A model generated the notes under the pieces. It saw only the letters and a list, made by a program, of their open reading frames with translations. It did no database searches and was not told the origin of the DNA. Shown here in pieces: positions 36,453-44,700 of a DNA stretch of 52,198 nt; position 1 is the stretch's first letter, and every line of letters begins with the position of its first letter. Made by a program: the position numbers and the translations under genes. The stretch is taken from assembly GCF_002836505.1 (NCBI RefSeq), contig NZ_PJBF01000060.1, positions 1 through 52,198 of the forward strand, in the 5' to 3' direction. Origin of the DNA: Psychrobacter sp. Choline-02u-9 (GTDB lineage: Bacteria > Pseudomonadota > Gammaproteobacteria > Pseudomonadales > Moraxellaceae).

Positions 36453-37142
36453 ATGACTTTTGACAGCGTATTTATGGCAACCCTAGCCGCAATATTATTG
36501 ACATTAGCAGCACACGTAATTGCACGTGTATTGGCACGTAAATTATCATGGCTACCGATGGTCATTACCGCACTTGTCCTAGTACTTGTTTTCCTATTTG
36601 TACTGCAGTGGGATTACAACAACTATTACAGCGCGGCAAAACCTGTATTTGACCATCTGTTGGGATATGTGACAGTACTTCTGGCTGTGCCATTGGCGGC
36701 GATGAATTTTAAAGGCTTACCAGTCAAAAAACTCACTCTAATTGTCGCTATTGCTAGTGTCGTTGGCGCATTATTGCCTATGTCACTGGCCTATTTATTT
36801 TCGCTCAGTCATGAGACCCTATTGGCTTTCGCTACCCGTTCTGTTACGACGCCTATTGGCTTGAGTGTCGCAGATTTAATCAAAGCACCACTGGCAATGG
36901 CTAACCTAATTATCATCGTCTCAGGTCTGATAGGTGGTACGGTCGCTCGCTTTTTGTTCCGCGGTATCAATGACGACCGAGCCAAAGGTCTAGCACTGGG
37001 GTTAGCAGCTCACGCGTTTGGTACAGTAGAAGCTTGGCAAATCAGTCACACAGCCGGACGTTATGCCGCATTTGGCTTGGCAGTGAACGGGTTAGTTACC
37101 GCAGTTTGGGTACCTATTTTTATCAGTGCTATCGGTATCTAG
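36453..37142 (+). CDS. lrgB: CidB/LrgB family membrane protein
   Basis: A 229-residue inner-membrane protein with six or seven helices. It shows the LrgB signature ATRSVTTPIGLSVADLI (about 130-146), the earlier YVTVLLAVPLAAMNFKGLP and GLALGLAAHAFGTVEAWQI. LrgB is the partner of LrgA. GGAGA precedes the ATG. The pair forms a two-gene operon. Confidence 0.92.
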   Translation: MTFDSVFMATLAAILLTLAAHVIARVLARKLSWLPMVITALVLVLVFLFVLQWDYNNYYSAAKPVFDHLLGYVTVLLAVPLAAMNFKGLPVKKLTLIVAIASVVGALLPMSLAYLFSLSHETLLAFATRSVTTPIGLSVADLIKAPLAMANLIIIVSGLIGGTVARFLFRGINDDRAKGLALGLAAHAFGTVEAWQISHTAGRYAAFGLAVNGLVTAVWVPIFISAIGI

Positions 37143-37628
37143 TCATCACTGAAAGCCTACCTAGACTATTCTTATATTTTTAAAAATTTAACCATTAATA
37201 GGCTTACCTACTGTTAATTTCAGATTGAAAATAACCTCGATTATTCAAATGTCATTATTATTTCTTAAAACATTGAGACACTTTATTTGTCTAAATTTAT
37301 CAACTCAAAAAACCTACTACAAATGGCTCATTAAATCACTTAGAAAAGTTAGCATATTGATTTATCTAAGGTTATTTAATAATAAAAATCTGATTTTACA
37401 ACTTAGTTTGTCAATCTGATGCGCCAAAAAGTTATTATATGTTATAGTAAGCAACTATTATTTTTTGTATCTATTGCAAGTGGTTCCTTATTGAAAGTGA
37501 TAATTGCTAAGCTGCTGTCTTCACAGTGGGCTAAATAATTCTGCAAAATCAGTAACCGCTTAAGCGCCTAAATCAATGCATATGTAGGCAAAATAATTTG
37601 CTGTTATTCGATAAAAAGTGATTTTACT
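37143..37628 (+). other. 486-bp AT-rich gap between lrgB and the lytic transglycosylase
   Basis: Strongly AT-rich. A 64-codon frame at 37225-37419 is Leu/Lys/Ile-rich, as expected by chance in such DNA, and is not called. No terminator with a clear stem was found for lrgB. The region probably contains the transglycosylase promoter. Confidence 0.5.
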
Positions 37629-38435
37629 ATGATAAATACGGCTACTTTGATGACTCGCTGCTTATCTCCTCTTTTGCTAAGTGCCATTGCTCTTTCGACC
37701 TTTTCTGTCGCTGCAAATGCAGGCAACATGTATATCTACAAAGACAAAGGTGGACAAGTACTGTTGACCAATGTCAATCCTAGTGGAAATTTTGATAAGT
37801 TTACGAAAAAAGTAAAAGTAACTTATTATAAAGACTCTAAGATGTATGACGGAAGTAGCGATAGCTATGGTAGCAGCGCCGCTAGCAATAGCGGAAGTCG
37901 CAACTCTTACGACAGCTATATTCGTGCGTCCGCTGAGCGCAATGGTGTTGACCCTGCCCTTATGAAAGCGATGATGCATACCGAATCAGCTTTTAATCCA
38001 AACGCACGCTCACCAGTAGGCGCACAAGGCCTGATGCAGTTGATGCCAGCGACTGCGCGCCGTTTCAATGTCAGCAATCCTTGGAACCCTGCAGATAATA
38101 TCGAAGGATCAGCCAAGTATATTGCGTGGCTCATGCGCCGCTTCAATAATAATATCGAACATGCTGTCGCAGGCTACAATGCGGGTGAAGGCAATGTCGA
38201 TAAATACGGTGGCATCCCTCCGTTTAAAGAAACACGTAACTATGTTCAAAGAGTAATGAGCCGTTATCATAGCTTGTATAAGAACGATGCAGGGCTTTTT
38301 GGTGCAAGTATCAGTGCTAACAATCAAACCAGTAGCACCAGTACCAGTAATGGCTTACAAAATGTCAGTTATGGCACCAGCAGCAATGTGAATAGTGCCA
38401 GCTATGCCAACTCAGCCTATGCGGCTTTACGATAA
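37629..38435 (+). CDS. Exported lytic transglycosylase, SLT domain
   Basis: A 268-residue periplasmic murein hydrolase that cleaves glycan strands to 1,6-anhydro ends. The signal peptide ends near ANA (residues 29-31). A DUF4124-like segment (MYIYKDKGGQVLLTNVNP, about 34-51) follows, then a Ser-rich linker and the SLT domain (about 95-215). The catalytic Glu119 lies in MMHTESAFNPNA. GAQGLMQLMPATARRF and AGYNAGEGNVDKYGGIPPF are present. The C terminus (about 225-268) is Ser/Asn/Thr-rich and probably disordered. It follows the LrgAB pair, which is often linked to murein turnover. Confidence 0.94.
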   Translation: MINTATLMTRCLSPLLLSAIALSTFSVAANAGNMYIYKDKGGQVLLTNVNPSGNFDKFTKKVKVTYYKDSKMYDGSSDSYGSSAASNSGSRNSYDSYIRASAERNGVDPALMKAMMHTESAFNPNARSPVGAQGLMQLMPATARRFNVSNPWNPADNIEGSAKYIAWLMRRFNNNIEHAVAGYNAGEGNVDKYGGIPPFKETRNYVQRVMSRYHSLYKNDAGLFGASISANNQTSSTSTSNGLQNVSYGTSSNVNSASYANSAYAALR

Positions 38436-38460
38436 GTCAATTATCTAAAAGCCAGACACA

Positions 38461-38493
38461 AAAAAGCCCATTAACGAATCAATGGGCTTTTTT
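38461..38493. terminator. Bidirectional terminator between the transglycosylase and tsf
   Basis: AAAAAGCCCATT pairs with AATGGGCTTTTT around an 8-nt loop, with A and T runs on both sides. Confidence 0.88.
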
Positions 38494-38606
38494 ATGTTTG
38501 GATGCTTTATATCATGATGCTTTATATCTTGATGCATTAAGAGTAATAAAGCCAAACTGTGAGCCACAATTAAGTACTCACAGCCTGATCCAATACTATT
38601 TGGTAC

Positions 38607-39488
38607 TTACTTGTTAGCAGCCTGAGTTGCAGCAACTTCAGCAGCGAAGTCTTCTTGCTTCTTCTCGATGCCTTCACCAACTTCTAGACGTTTGAAGCCA
38701 AGTACTTTTACGCCTTCAGCTTTTAGGACTTCGCCAACTTTTTTGTCGTTGTCCATAACGTATGGCTGACGTAGTAAAGTTACTTCGTCTAGGTACTTAC
38801 GTAGGCCACCTTCGATCATTTTTTCAACGATGTTGTCAGGCTTGCCAGACTCACGAGCTTTTGCTTCGATGATGTCTTTTTCGCGTGCCAATACGTCAGC
38901 AGCAACATCTTCGTCATCTACAGCAATAGGGTTGAATGCAGCGATATGCATAGCAAGGTTTTTACCAGTGTCAGCGTCGCCACCTTCATAAGATACCACT
39001 ACACCGATACGCAGACCATGACGGTATGCAGCGATGTTAGCACCTTCAAGTGTTTCAACGCGGCGAATCTGGATGTTTTCACCGATTTTCTGTACTAGAG
39101 ATACACGTGCTTCTTCAACAGTCTGACCTTCGCCATAAGACAATTCAGAGATAGCAGCAACGTCAGTTACGTTGTTTTCTAGTGCAAGGTTAGCAACTTT
39201 TTCTGCAAATGCAGTGAAGCTGTCATCTTTTGCAACGAAGTCAGTCTGGCAGTTAACTTCCAACAAGAATGCTTTGTTCTCGCCTTGAGCGATGATGATA
39301 GCGCCGTCAGCTGCGATGTTACCCGCTTTTTTAGCTGCTTTAGCTTGACCAGATTTACGTAGGTTATCAATGGCAACTTCAACATCACCGTTTGATTCTT
39401 CTAACGCTTTTTTACATTCCATCATGCCAAGACCAGTACGGTCACGCAATTCTTTTACCATTTTGGCAGATACTTTTACTTCTGTCAT
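38607..39488 (-). CDS. tsf: Elongation factor Ts
   Basis: A 293-residue nucleotide-exchange factor for EF-Tu. The N-terminal UBA-like domain has [21 protein letters not shown], and the core has the EF-Tu-contacting [13 protein letters not shown]. The C-terminal coiled-coil and core subdomain follow. The ATG at 39488 has AGGTGA 5 nt upstream and is preferred over a GTG nine bases earlier. It follows rpsB on the same strand as in nearly all bacteria, but after an unusually long 375-bp spacer. Confidence 0.98.
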   Translation of the reverse strand: MTEVKVSAKMVKELRDRTGLGMMECKKALEESNGDVEVAIDNLRKSGQAKAAKKAGNIAADGAIIIAQGENKAFLLEVNCQTDFVAKDDSFTAFAEKVANLALENNVTDVAAISELSYGEGQTVEEARVSLVQKIGENIQIRRVETLEGANIAAYRHGLRIGVVVSYEGGDADTGKNLAMHIAAFNPIAVDDEDVAADVLAREKDIIEAKARESGKPDNIVEKMIEGGLRKYLDEVTLLRQPYVMDNDKKVGEVLKAEGVKVLGFKRLEVGEGIEKKQEDFAAEVAATQAANK

Positions 39489-39863
39489 AAGAGTCACCTT
39501 AGTATAGTTATGTATAGGAGTGCTGTATTTCTAAATGCTGTATTTCTATTCGATATCTTCGTATTACTTAAAATCTAGCAGACAGCTCGTTTTGAACGAT
39601 TACTAATATAGCCATCAATGATGTCAAATAAATAACATCTCTACAATATAGCGATATGACCAGTAGGAGCGATAATACTCGCCCAATAGCTACTCGCTTA
39701 TACGCATGGCATTATTAATAAGGCTTTATTCAATAACAAGGCATGACGAGTAAAACTACATCATGCCTATTATGAGCTTATACGCTGTTCAAAACATTAT
39801 ATGGATGCTGATAGATACACTATCAAGGCATCCTTACAAAGTTAAACTTTTTAAGTCAGCTAC
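39489..39863 (-). other. rpsB-tsf intercistronic region
   Basis: 375 bp between rpsB and tsf. On the rpsB-proximal side a hairpin at 39803-39833 pairs GGATGC-TGATAG with CTATCA-GCATCC (2-nt bulge). A second inverted repeat (GGCATGA/TCATGCC) lies at about 39743-39768. Neither has a T run on the minus strand. In E. coli a partial terminator lies here and sets the S2:EF-Ts ratio. Confidence 0.5.
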
Positions 39864-40655
39864 TTATTCTGCTGGAGTTGCAGCAGCTTCTTCTGCAGCT
39901 GGCGCTTCTTCAGTTGCAGCAGGTGCTTGCTCAGCTTTACCACCAGCTTGAGTTTGTGCGTATTCTTTACCAGCGATGATAGCATCAGCCATAGAAGTTA
40001 CGTACAAAGTCACAGCACGGATAGCATCATCGTTAGCTGGGATGATGTAATCAACGTTGTCTGGGCTAGAGTTAGTATCAACGATACCGATAACTGGGAT
40101 ACCCAAGTTCTTGGCTTCTTTAATAGCGATAGCTTCGTGATCTACATCTACTACGAAGATAGCGTCAGGTAGGCCGCCCATGTCTTTGATACCACCTAGT
40201 GAACGCTCAAGTTTTTCCATATCGCGAGTACGCTCTAGCGCTTCACGTTTAGTTAGCTTAGCGAAAGTACCGTCTTCTGCTTGCTTTTCTAGCTCTTTTA
40301 GACGGTTGATTGACTGGCGTAGAGTTTTCCAGTTAGTCAACATACCACCTAACCAGCGATGGTCAACGTATGGCATGCCAGCGCGAGCTGCTTGCTCACG
40401 TACGATACCGCTTGCAGCGCGTTTAGTACCAACAAATAATACTTTGTTTTTCTTAGCAGCTAGGCCGTTTACGTAAGTCAACGCTTCGTTGAACGCTTTT
40501 ACGGTGTGCTCTAAGTTGATGATATGGATTTTGTTACGTGCGCCAAAGATGTATGGACCCATTTTTGGGTTCCAAAAACGTGTTTGGTGACCAAAGTGAG
40601 CGCCTGCTTGTAGTAAGTCGCGCATTTCGATTTTGGTTGGATTCTTTGTAGCCAT
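39864..40655 (-). CDS. rpsB: 30S ribosomal protein S2
   Basis: A 263-residue ribosomal protein of the small subunit. It contains [55 protein letters not shown] and [19 protein letters not shown]. The C terminus is Ala/Glu-rich. First gene of the rpsB-tsf unit. S2 commonly represses its own operon through its leader RNA; I did not identify that structure in the leader. Confidence 0.98.
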   Translation of the reverse strand: MATKNPTKIEMRDLLQAGAHFGHQTRFWNPKMGPYIFGARNKIHIINLEHTVKAFNEALTYVNGLAAKKNKVLFVGTKRAASGIVREQAARAGMPYVDHRWLGGMLTNWKTLRQSINRLKELEKQAEDGTFAKLTKREALERTRDMEKLERSLGGIKDMGGLPDAIFVVDVDHEAIAIKEAKNLGIPVIGIVDTNSSPDNVDYIIPANDDAIRAVTLYVTSMADAIIAGKEYAQTQAGGKAEQAPAATEEAPAAEEAAATPAE

Positions 40656-41118
40656 GAGAATATATCCTATTGGTTGGGTTATGCCTCCACATCACAAAAA
40701 CAGCCTATTTAGCGACACGCATCTGCTACCAGTTAGTTTTCATTAGTAAAGCACTAACAGATCACAAATTAATCAAGTCGCCAAACACCCAGCAATTTTT
40801 TGCCATGATGTGTGTGTCATTGGTTGGTTTAAAAAAAGAAGCTATCGCTAGATTGAAGCAAATGCCCGAATCTAAACTATAAAGTGAATTATAAAAAATA
40901 GCTGCGCTGTATTTTATCACATAACGCCTCAGAATCTCCAGCAGTTTGTTCGTAGCGTATCAATAAGATAAAAACAAAATATGGCGATAATAAAACAAAA
41001 AAAGCGACACATTTGCATCGCTTTTTTCATAATTATCTTTTTAATAGCTATTTTCAAGCAGGGATACCGCCGTCGCTCTTTTATAGCTATCACTCGTTTA
41101 TAGAGGATTGACTATAAC
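40656..41118 (-). other. rpsB upstream region
   Basis: 463 bp without a credible gene. It holds the rpsB promoter and leader on one side and the terminator of the CheX-like gene at 40998-41028 on the other. A TAAAAT element near 40920 (minus strand) is a weak -10 candidate. A 70-codon plus-strand frame at 40670-40882 is not supported. Confidence 0.45.
40998..41028. terminator. Terminator at the end of the five-gene signalling operon
   Basis: AAAAAAAGCGA pairs with TCGCTTTTTT around a 10-nt loop, with A and T runs suited to both strands. It lies 91 nt past the last CheX-like gene. Confidence 0.85.
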
Positions 41119-41568
41119 TTATACAATGCAAATACCGATGACCGCCTTGTAACCACGCCACGTAAATGGTGTGATATAGCTTTGACGGTCTTTAGGTAAA
41201 TAAGACACGCTTGGCGCACTCTCAACAATGTGCGGCGGCGAGATAATAAACTCTGAACCAAACTCTGTCCGAGCGTTACCTGAGATTGTATTGGCCATTT
41301 CACCCAACAAATCTTTCATCATCGTGATTGAAGAGTCAGGCTCGCCCATCACTTTGATGACTTCTCGCAACATCACGCTTGGTGCACTGACATAGACGCA
41401 GCCTTCTAAAGGGCCCGATATCTTAATGACACCGCTATAATCAAAGCCAATCGCGCTTTTGTTGTTGTTCAAGTAAGGGGTATCAATTGACACTTCCGAG
41501 CCATCGATTTGCGCAAAAAATGCATTGATCGAGCTTAGAAATACACCCAGTTTTTCTACTTTAACCAT
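41119..41568 (-). CDS. CheX-like CheY-phosphate phosphatase, second copy
   Basis: A 149-residue protein of the CheX/CheC phosphatase type. The catalytic E-x-x-N motif is GEMANTISGNA, with Glu90 and Asn93. CheX dimers remove phosphate from CheY-like receivers. It has no signal peptide or membrane segment. It is the last gene of the cassette, 35 bp after a paralogue of equal length that shares NARxEFGSEFxIS. Overall the two copies are clearly homologous but diverged, which suggests different tasks or a heterodimer. A terminator follows. Confidence 0.85.
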   Translation of the reverse strand: MVKVEKLGVFLSSINAFFAQIDGSEVSIDTPYLNNNKSAIGFDYSGVIKISGPLEGCVYVSAPSVMLREVIKVMGEPDSSITMMKDLLGEMANTISGNARTEFGSEFIISPPHIVESAPSVSYLPKDRQSYITPFTWRGYKAVIGICIV

Positions 41569-41603
41569 AATATATTAATATCCATCTGTATTACGTGGCA
41601 GCA

Positions 41604-42053
41604 TTAGTCTTGCAAACAAACCACAATCTCGCCTACTTGAGAAAGCCAAGTGATGGGGATGATAAAAGAACGCTCATCGTTCGGCAATACAATACTTTGC
41701 GGCGCACCTTTGAACACAAATGGTACAGAGATATGAAACTCTGAGCCAAACTCTTTGCGTGCATTGCCTGCGATTGTATTGGCCACTTCCCCAGCCAGAT
41801 CTACATAGTTCTCTTCACTTTTATCGGTTTCGCCCATGCTGTCTAAGATTGAAGACAGCAAGTCACGCGTCGCCGAAAAATACACCACGCCTTTTTGGCC
41901 ACCAGATATACCAATCACGCCCGTATAATCGTGGACTTTTGGCTGTTTGTTTTCTAGTAAGTAAGGGGTATCAGCAATAAGCTCTTCTCCCCCAAACTGG
42001 TCAAAATAATTACTAATAATACTTAAAAAAATCTGTAGCTTTTGCTCTTTCAT
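41604..42053 (-). CDS. CheX-like CheY-phosphate phosphatase, first copy
   Basis: A 149-residue protein. The catalytic motif GEVANTIAGNA has Glu89 and Asn92, and NARKEFGSEFHISVPFVF follows as in its neighbour. The N-terminal region (IIADTPYL-like in position, actual LIADTPYLLENK) is shared with the second copy (VSIDTPYLNNNK). It starts 30 bp after the receiver gene, so it probably acts on that receiver. The ribosome-binding site is weak, consistent with expression inside the operon. Confidence 0.87.
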   Translation of the reverse strand: MKEQKLQIFLSIISNYFDQFGGEELIADTPYLLENKQPKVHDYTGVIGISGGQKGVVYFSATRDLLSSILDSMGETDKSEENYVDLAGEVANTIAGNARKEFGSEFHISVPFVFKGAPQSIVLPNDERSFIIPITWLSQVGEIVVCLQD

Positions 42054-42083
42054 AATGACATCTGCTTTGGTCGATGAATAGTA

Positions 42084-42446
42084 TTAGTCTTGCATCAGCT
42101 CATACAAAGACTCTACAAGCTCCTCTTCCGAAAAAGGCTTGCACAAAAAGCCGCTAGCACCTAGCGACAATGCTTCAATGCCGGTGGCTTTGTCCGATAA
42201 CGCTGATACCACTAAAATGCGTACTTCAGGATCAATCGCGATGATTTTTTCAATACACTCTAGCCCATCCATTTGTGGCATGGTTAGGTCCATGGTGATC
42301 ACATCAGGACGGTGGACATTGAACTTTTCGATGGCTTGAACACCGCTAGTCGCTGTTGCAACCAACATAAACTTTCCTGAATCGTATGCGCGCTGAATAC
42401 GGTTTCTAATAATATTTGAATCATCAACAATCATTAACTTATGCAT
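42084..42446 (-). CDS. Stand-alone CheY-like response regulator
   Basis: A 120-residue receiver with no output domain. The phosphoacceptor is Asp53 (TMDLTMPQMDG), with the acidic pair Asp8 and Asp9 (IVDDSN), the switch Ser81 (VVSALSD) and Lys103 (LCKPFSEEEL). It is complete and should be phosphorylated through the Hpt of the kinase upstream. With no effector domain it must act by protein binding, as CheY does. The target is unknown. Confidence 0.95.
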   Translation of the reverse strand: MHKLMIVDDSNIIRNRIQRAYDSGKFMLVATATSGVQAIEKFNVHRPDVITMDLTMPQMDGLECIEKIIAIDPEVRILVVSALSDKATGIEALSLGASGFLCKPFSEEELVESLYELMQD

Positions 42447-42507
42447 AACTTATCTACTACCTTTAATGAAGTGCTTGTCGTCCCTGACAATATAATTACT
42501 ATTTTGA

Positions 42508-44688
42508 TTAAGCTTTAGGTAAAGTAATGACAAACCGTGTCATCTGACCCAGCTCACTATTTACGTTAAGCTTGCCATCATACTCTTTTACTTTTGCTTT
42601 GATGATATCAAGTCCAACACCGCGGCCACCGTCTTCATCTGCGTGCTCTTTGGTAGAGAATCCAGAAGAGAACAGCTGTTTGAGCAAGTCACCTTTGCTA
42701 AGCTGATTTGCCTCTTCCGTACCGAAACGACCTTCTTCAATCAGCTTATTACGGATGCTGTCGTAGTTGATGCCTTGTCCGTCATCTTGCACAACCAACA
42801 TAAAGTTTGAACCGTTGTCCTGTACTTCTAAATCAATGGTCCCAACGTCAGTTTTGCCAGTAGTATGACGCACACTTGGCGACTCGATACCATGGACTAC
42901 CGCATTACGTAGCAACTGAATACTGATTTCTTTGATTGGCTTTGCAAGATGCGCCGGAATGCTCGTTTGGGTCAGCGTCGTACTTTTTAGCTGTACTCGC
43001 TTGCCTTGTCTTGCAGCAATTTCTTTTGTAAATTCACTGTAAAAAGACAATAAATCGTCATCTGCTTCATTGTCTAAGTCGATATCTAGCCCACCATCAA
43101 AGTCAGCATTGCTAGCTGCATGGTCTGTTACTGGATTTTGAGTAGCGACTGGTGCTTGTACGGTTGACGCCTTAGCTGCTGACGGTGCTGAGCGGTTGAT
43201 ACGCTCACCCAACGTCGCAATCGTATTCGATAAGCTAAGCAAGTCATCCAAATGTACCGCTAATGGTAAGAAGTCATTACCAGACAACTGACCTTGGTTT
43301 TGTAATGCATGCAGCTTGTCTTCAGCATCAGAAGCAATCTTCGTAAAGCTATGTAGTTTTAGTGCTGATGCTTCACCTTTTAAGCTGTGCATTTCACGAT
43401 AAATAGCTTTTAATTTGCCTTCAAGCTCATATTGTGAGCTACCAGGATTTTTCAAGATATTATTCATCTTCTCGATATGCGCTTGTGTATTACCAATAAA
43501 CTCGTTAATAATCTTTGGATTTACATTCAAGATAGTCGTTAACATCTCAATCTGCATATCGTTTTGCGAACGCTCTTTTTCTAGGCGCTGTTCTAAATAG
43601 ACTGCATCTGATACATCATTCACATTGACCAAGATACGGGCAATGTCTTTATTGTCATAAACACGTGAGAATTTGAAATCTAAGAAGCGGTTATCAAGAC
43701 TCTTGTCTTCAGATAGGTTATGCAGCATAACCTTGTTTAACGGGTTAAGTGAATCTACCAGTTTTTCTTTAACGCGAGGGTTATAGAGCTGCTCAATGAA
43801 TTGCTGTGTAGTCTTAAGGTCTTTATCAGAGATACGACCACGCAAGACATTGGTAAAGTTTTCCCCTGCCAAGCGATCAGAGCCGATGATATTGTTCAGC
43901 GCGCGAGAATGCTGTTGACCAATATTCAAGTCTTTATCCAGTAGGAAAAGACCCGTGTTTACTGTTTCCATAATTTCTTGCGTTTCTTGGCGAGCGGCAA
44001 GTGCTTCAGCATCCGTCTCACGTAGACGACGTACAAAGAAGAATACGAAGATTAGGAAGTAGGTAAAGATAGCGGCAACACCAAGTACCTGAATAAGACG
44101 AATGGTAGTTGCTTGACGTTCTGCACTATTAAATACATCTTTTGTTAGATTATCCAAAGATTCGTTAATAAACAAACTTGATGTCTTAGCCTGTTCAACT
44201 GCTTGAGTCAATTCATCAGCAGAAGGCACCATGACGTTGTCAGCATCTTTTAAGTATGCTTGAATTTTGGGCTCTAGTGTTTTCCACTGCTCGTTGGCAG
44301 CGGCTATGTTGGTTTGTGCATTACTATCAATTTTTGGTAAATCGTAGCTATTACCTTCTGCATCTGTGATCGTACTGCCTTGCTCAATGGCGGCGATAGA
44401 GCTGGTAATTAGCGCAGTGTTTTGCTCTAAACGGCTTAGCACTCGCTGTATGTGTGGAGACTTAGTATCCTCACCATAACTGCTGTCCAAGTCGAAAAGA
44501 TCTTTAATTACCGCCTGTGCGCTGTTTGCAACTTGGTTGGTTTGGTCAATTAAAGCGGTATTTCTTTCTAATAAGTTTGAGGTATAAAACGTGAACGCTA
44601 GCAAAGCACCGATTAGAGATAAAAATAGTGCAATTGAAATAATCAGACCTTGATAGCGCTTATTGTCGACATTAGGTACGGTTGCCAT
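42508..44688 (-). CDS. Membrane histidine kinase with PAS, Hpt and CheA-type ATPase domains
   Basis: A 726-residue inner-membrane kinase. Membrane helix 1 (about 13-35) and helix 2 (about 198-219) enclose a helical, PilJ/4-helix-like periplasmic domain. After that come a PAS-like region (about 236-362), a coiled coil (about 365-410), and an Hpt-like domain with His434 in REMHSLKGEASAL. The C-terminal ATPase (about 560-726) has QLLRNAVVHGIESP (Asn595), DDGQG (635-639) and GGRGVG (687-692), as in CheA. No CheA dimerisation segment and no CheW-like P5 domain is seen. It sits 12 bp after a solute-binding-protein gene, which probably supplies ligand. Confidence 0.9.
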   Translation of the reverse strand: MATVPNVDNKRYQGLIISIALFLSLIGALLAFTFYTSNLLERNTALIDQTNQVANSAQAVIKDLFDLDSSYGEDTKSPHIQRVLSRLEQNTALITSSIAAIEQGSTITDAEGNSYDLPKIDSNAQTNIAAANEQWKTLEPKIQAYLKDADNVMVPSADELTQAVEQAKTSSLFINESLDNLTKDVFNSAERQATTIRLIQVLGVAAIFTYFLIFVFFFVRRLRETDAEALAARQETQEIMETVNTGLFLLDKDLNIGQQHSRALNNIIGSDRLAGENFTNVLRGRISDKDLKTTQQFIEQLYNPRVKEKLVDSLNPLNKVMLHNLSEDKSLDNRFLDFKFSRVYDNKDIARILVNVNDVSDAVYLEQRLEKERSQNDMQIEMLTTILNVNPKIINEFIGNTQAHIEKMNNILKNPGSSQYELEGKLKAIYREMHSLKGEASALKLHSFTKIASDAEDKLHALQNQGQLSGNDFLPLAVHLDDLLSLSNTIATLGERINRSAPSAAKASTVQAPVATQNPVTDHAASNADFDGGLDIDLDNEADDDLLSFYSEFTKEIAARQGKRVQLKSTTLTQTSIPAHLAKPIKEISIQLLRNAVVHGIESPSVRHTTGKTDVGTIDLEVQDNGSNFMLVVQDDGQGINYDSIRNKLIEEGRFGTEEANQLSKGDLLKQLFSSGFSTKEHADEDGGRGVGLDIIKAKVKEYDGKLNVNSELGQMTRFVITLPKA

Positions 44689-44700
44689 CTTCAGAATTCC

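Noticed and set aside
37225..37419. A 64-codon Leu/Lys/Ile-rich frame
   Set aside because: AT-rich DNA gives such frames by chance; no ribosome-binding site or homology that I recognise.
40670..40882. A 70-codon plus-strand frame upstream of rpsB
   Set aside because: Opposite strand within the rpsB leader and promoter; no motif, no ribosome-binding site.
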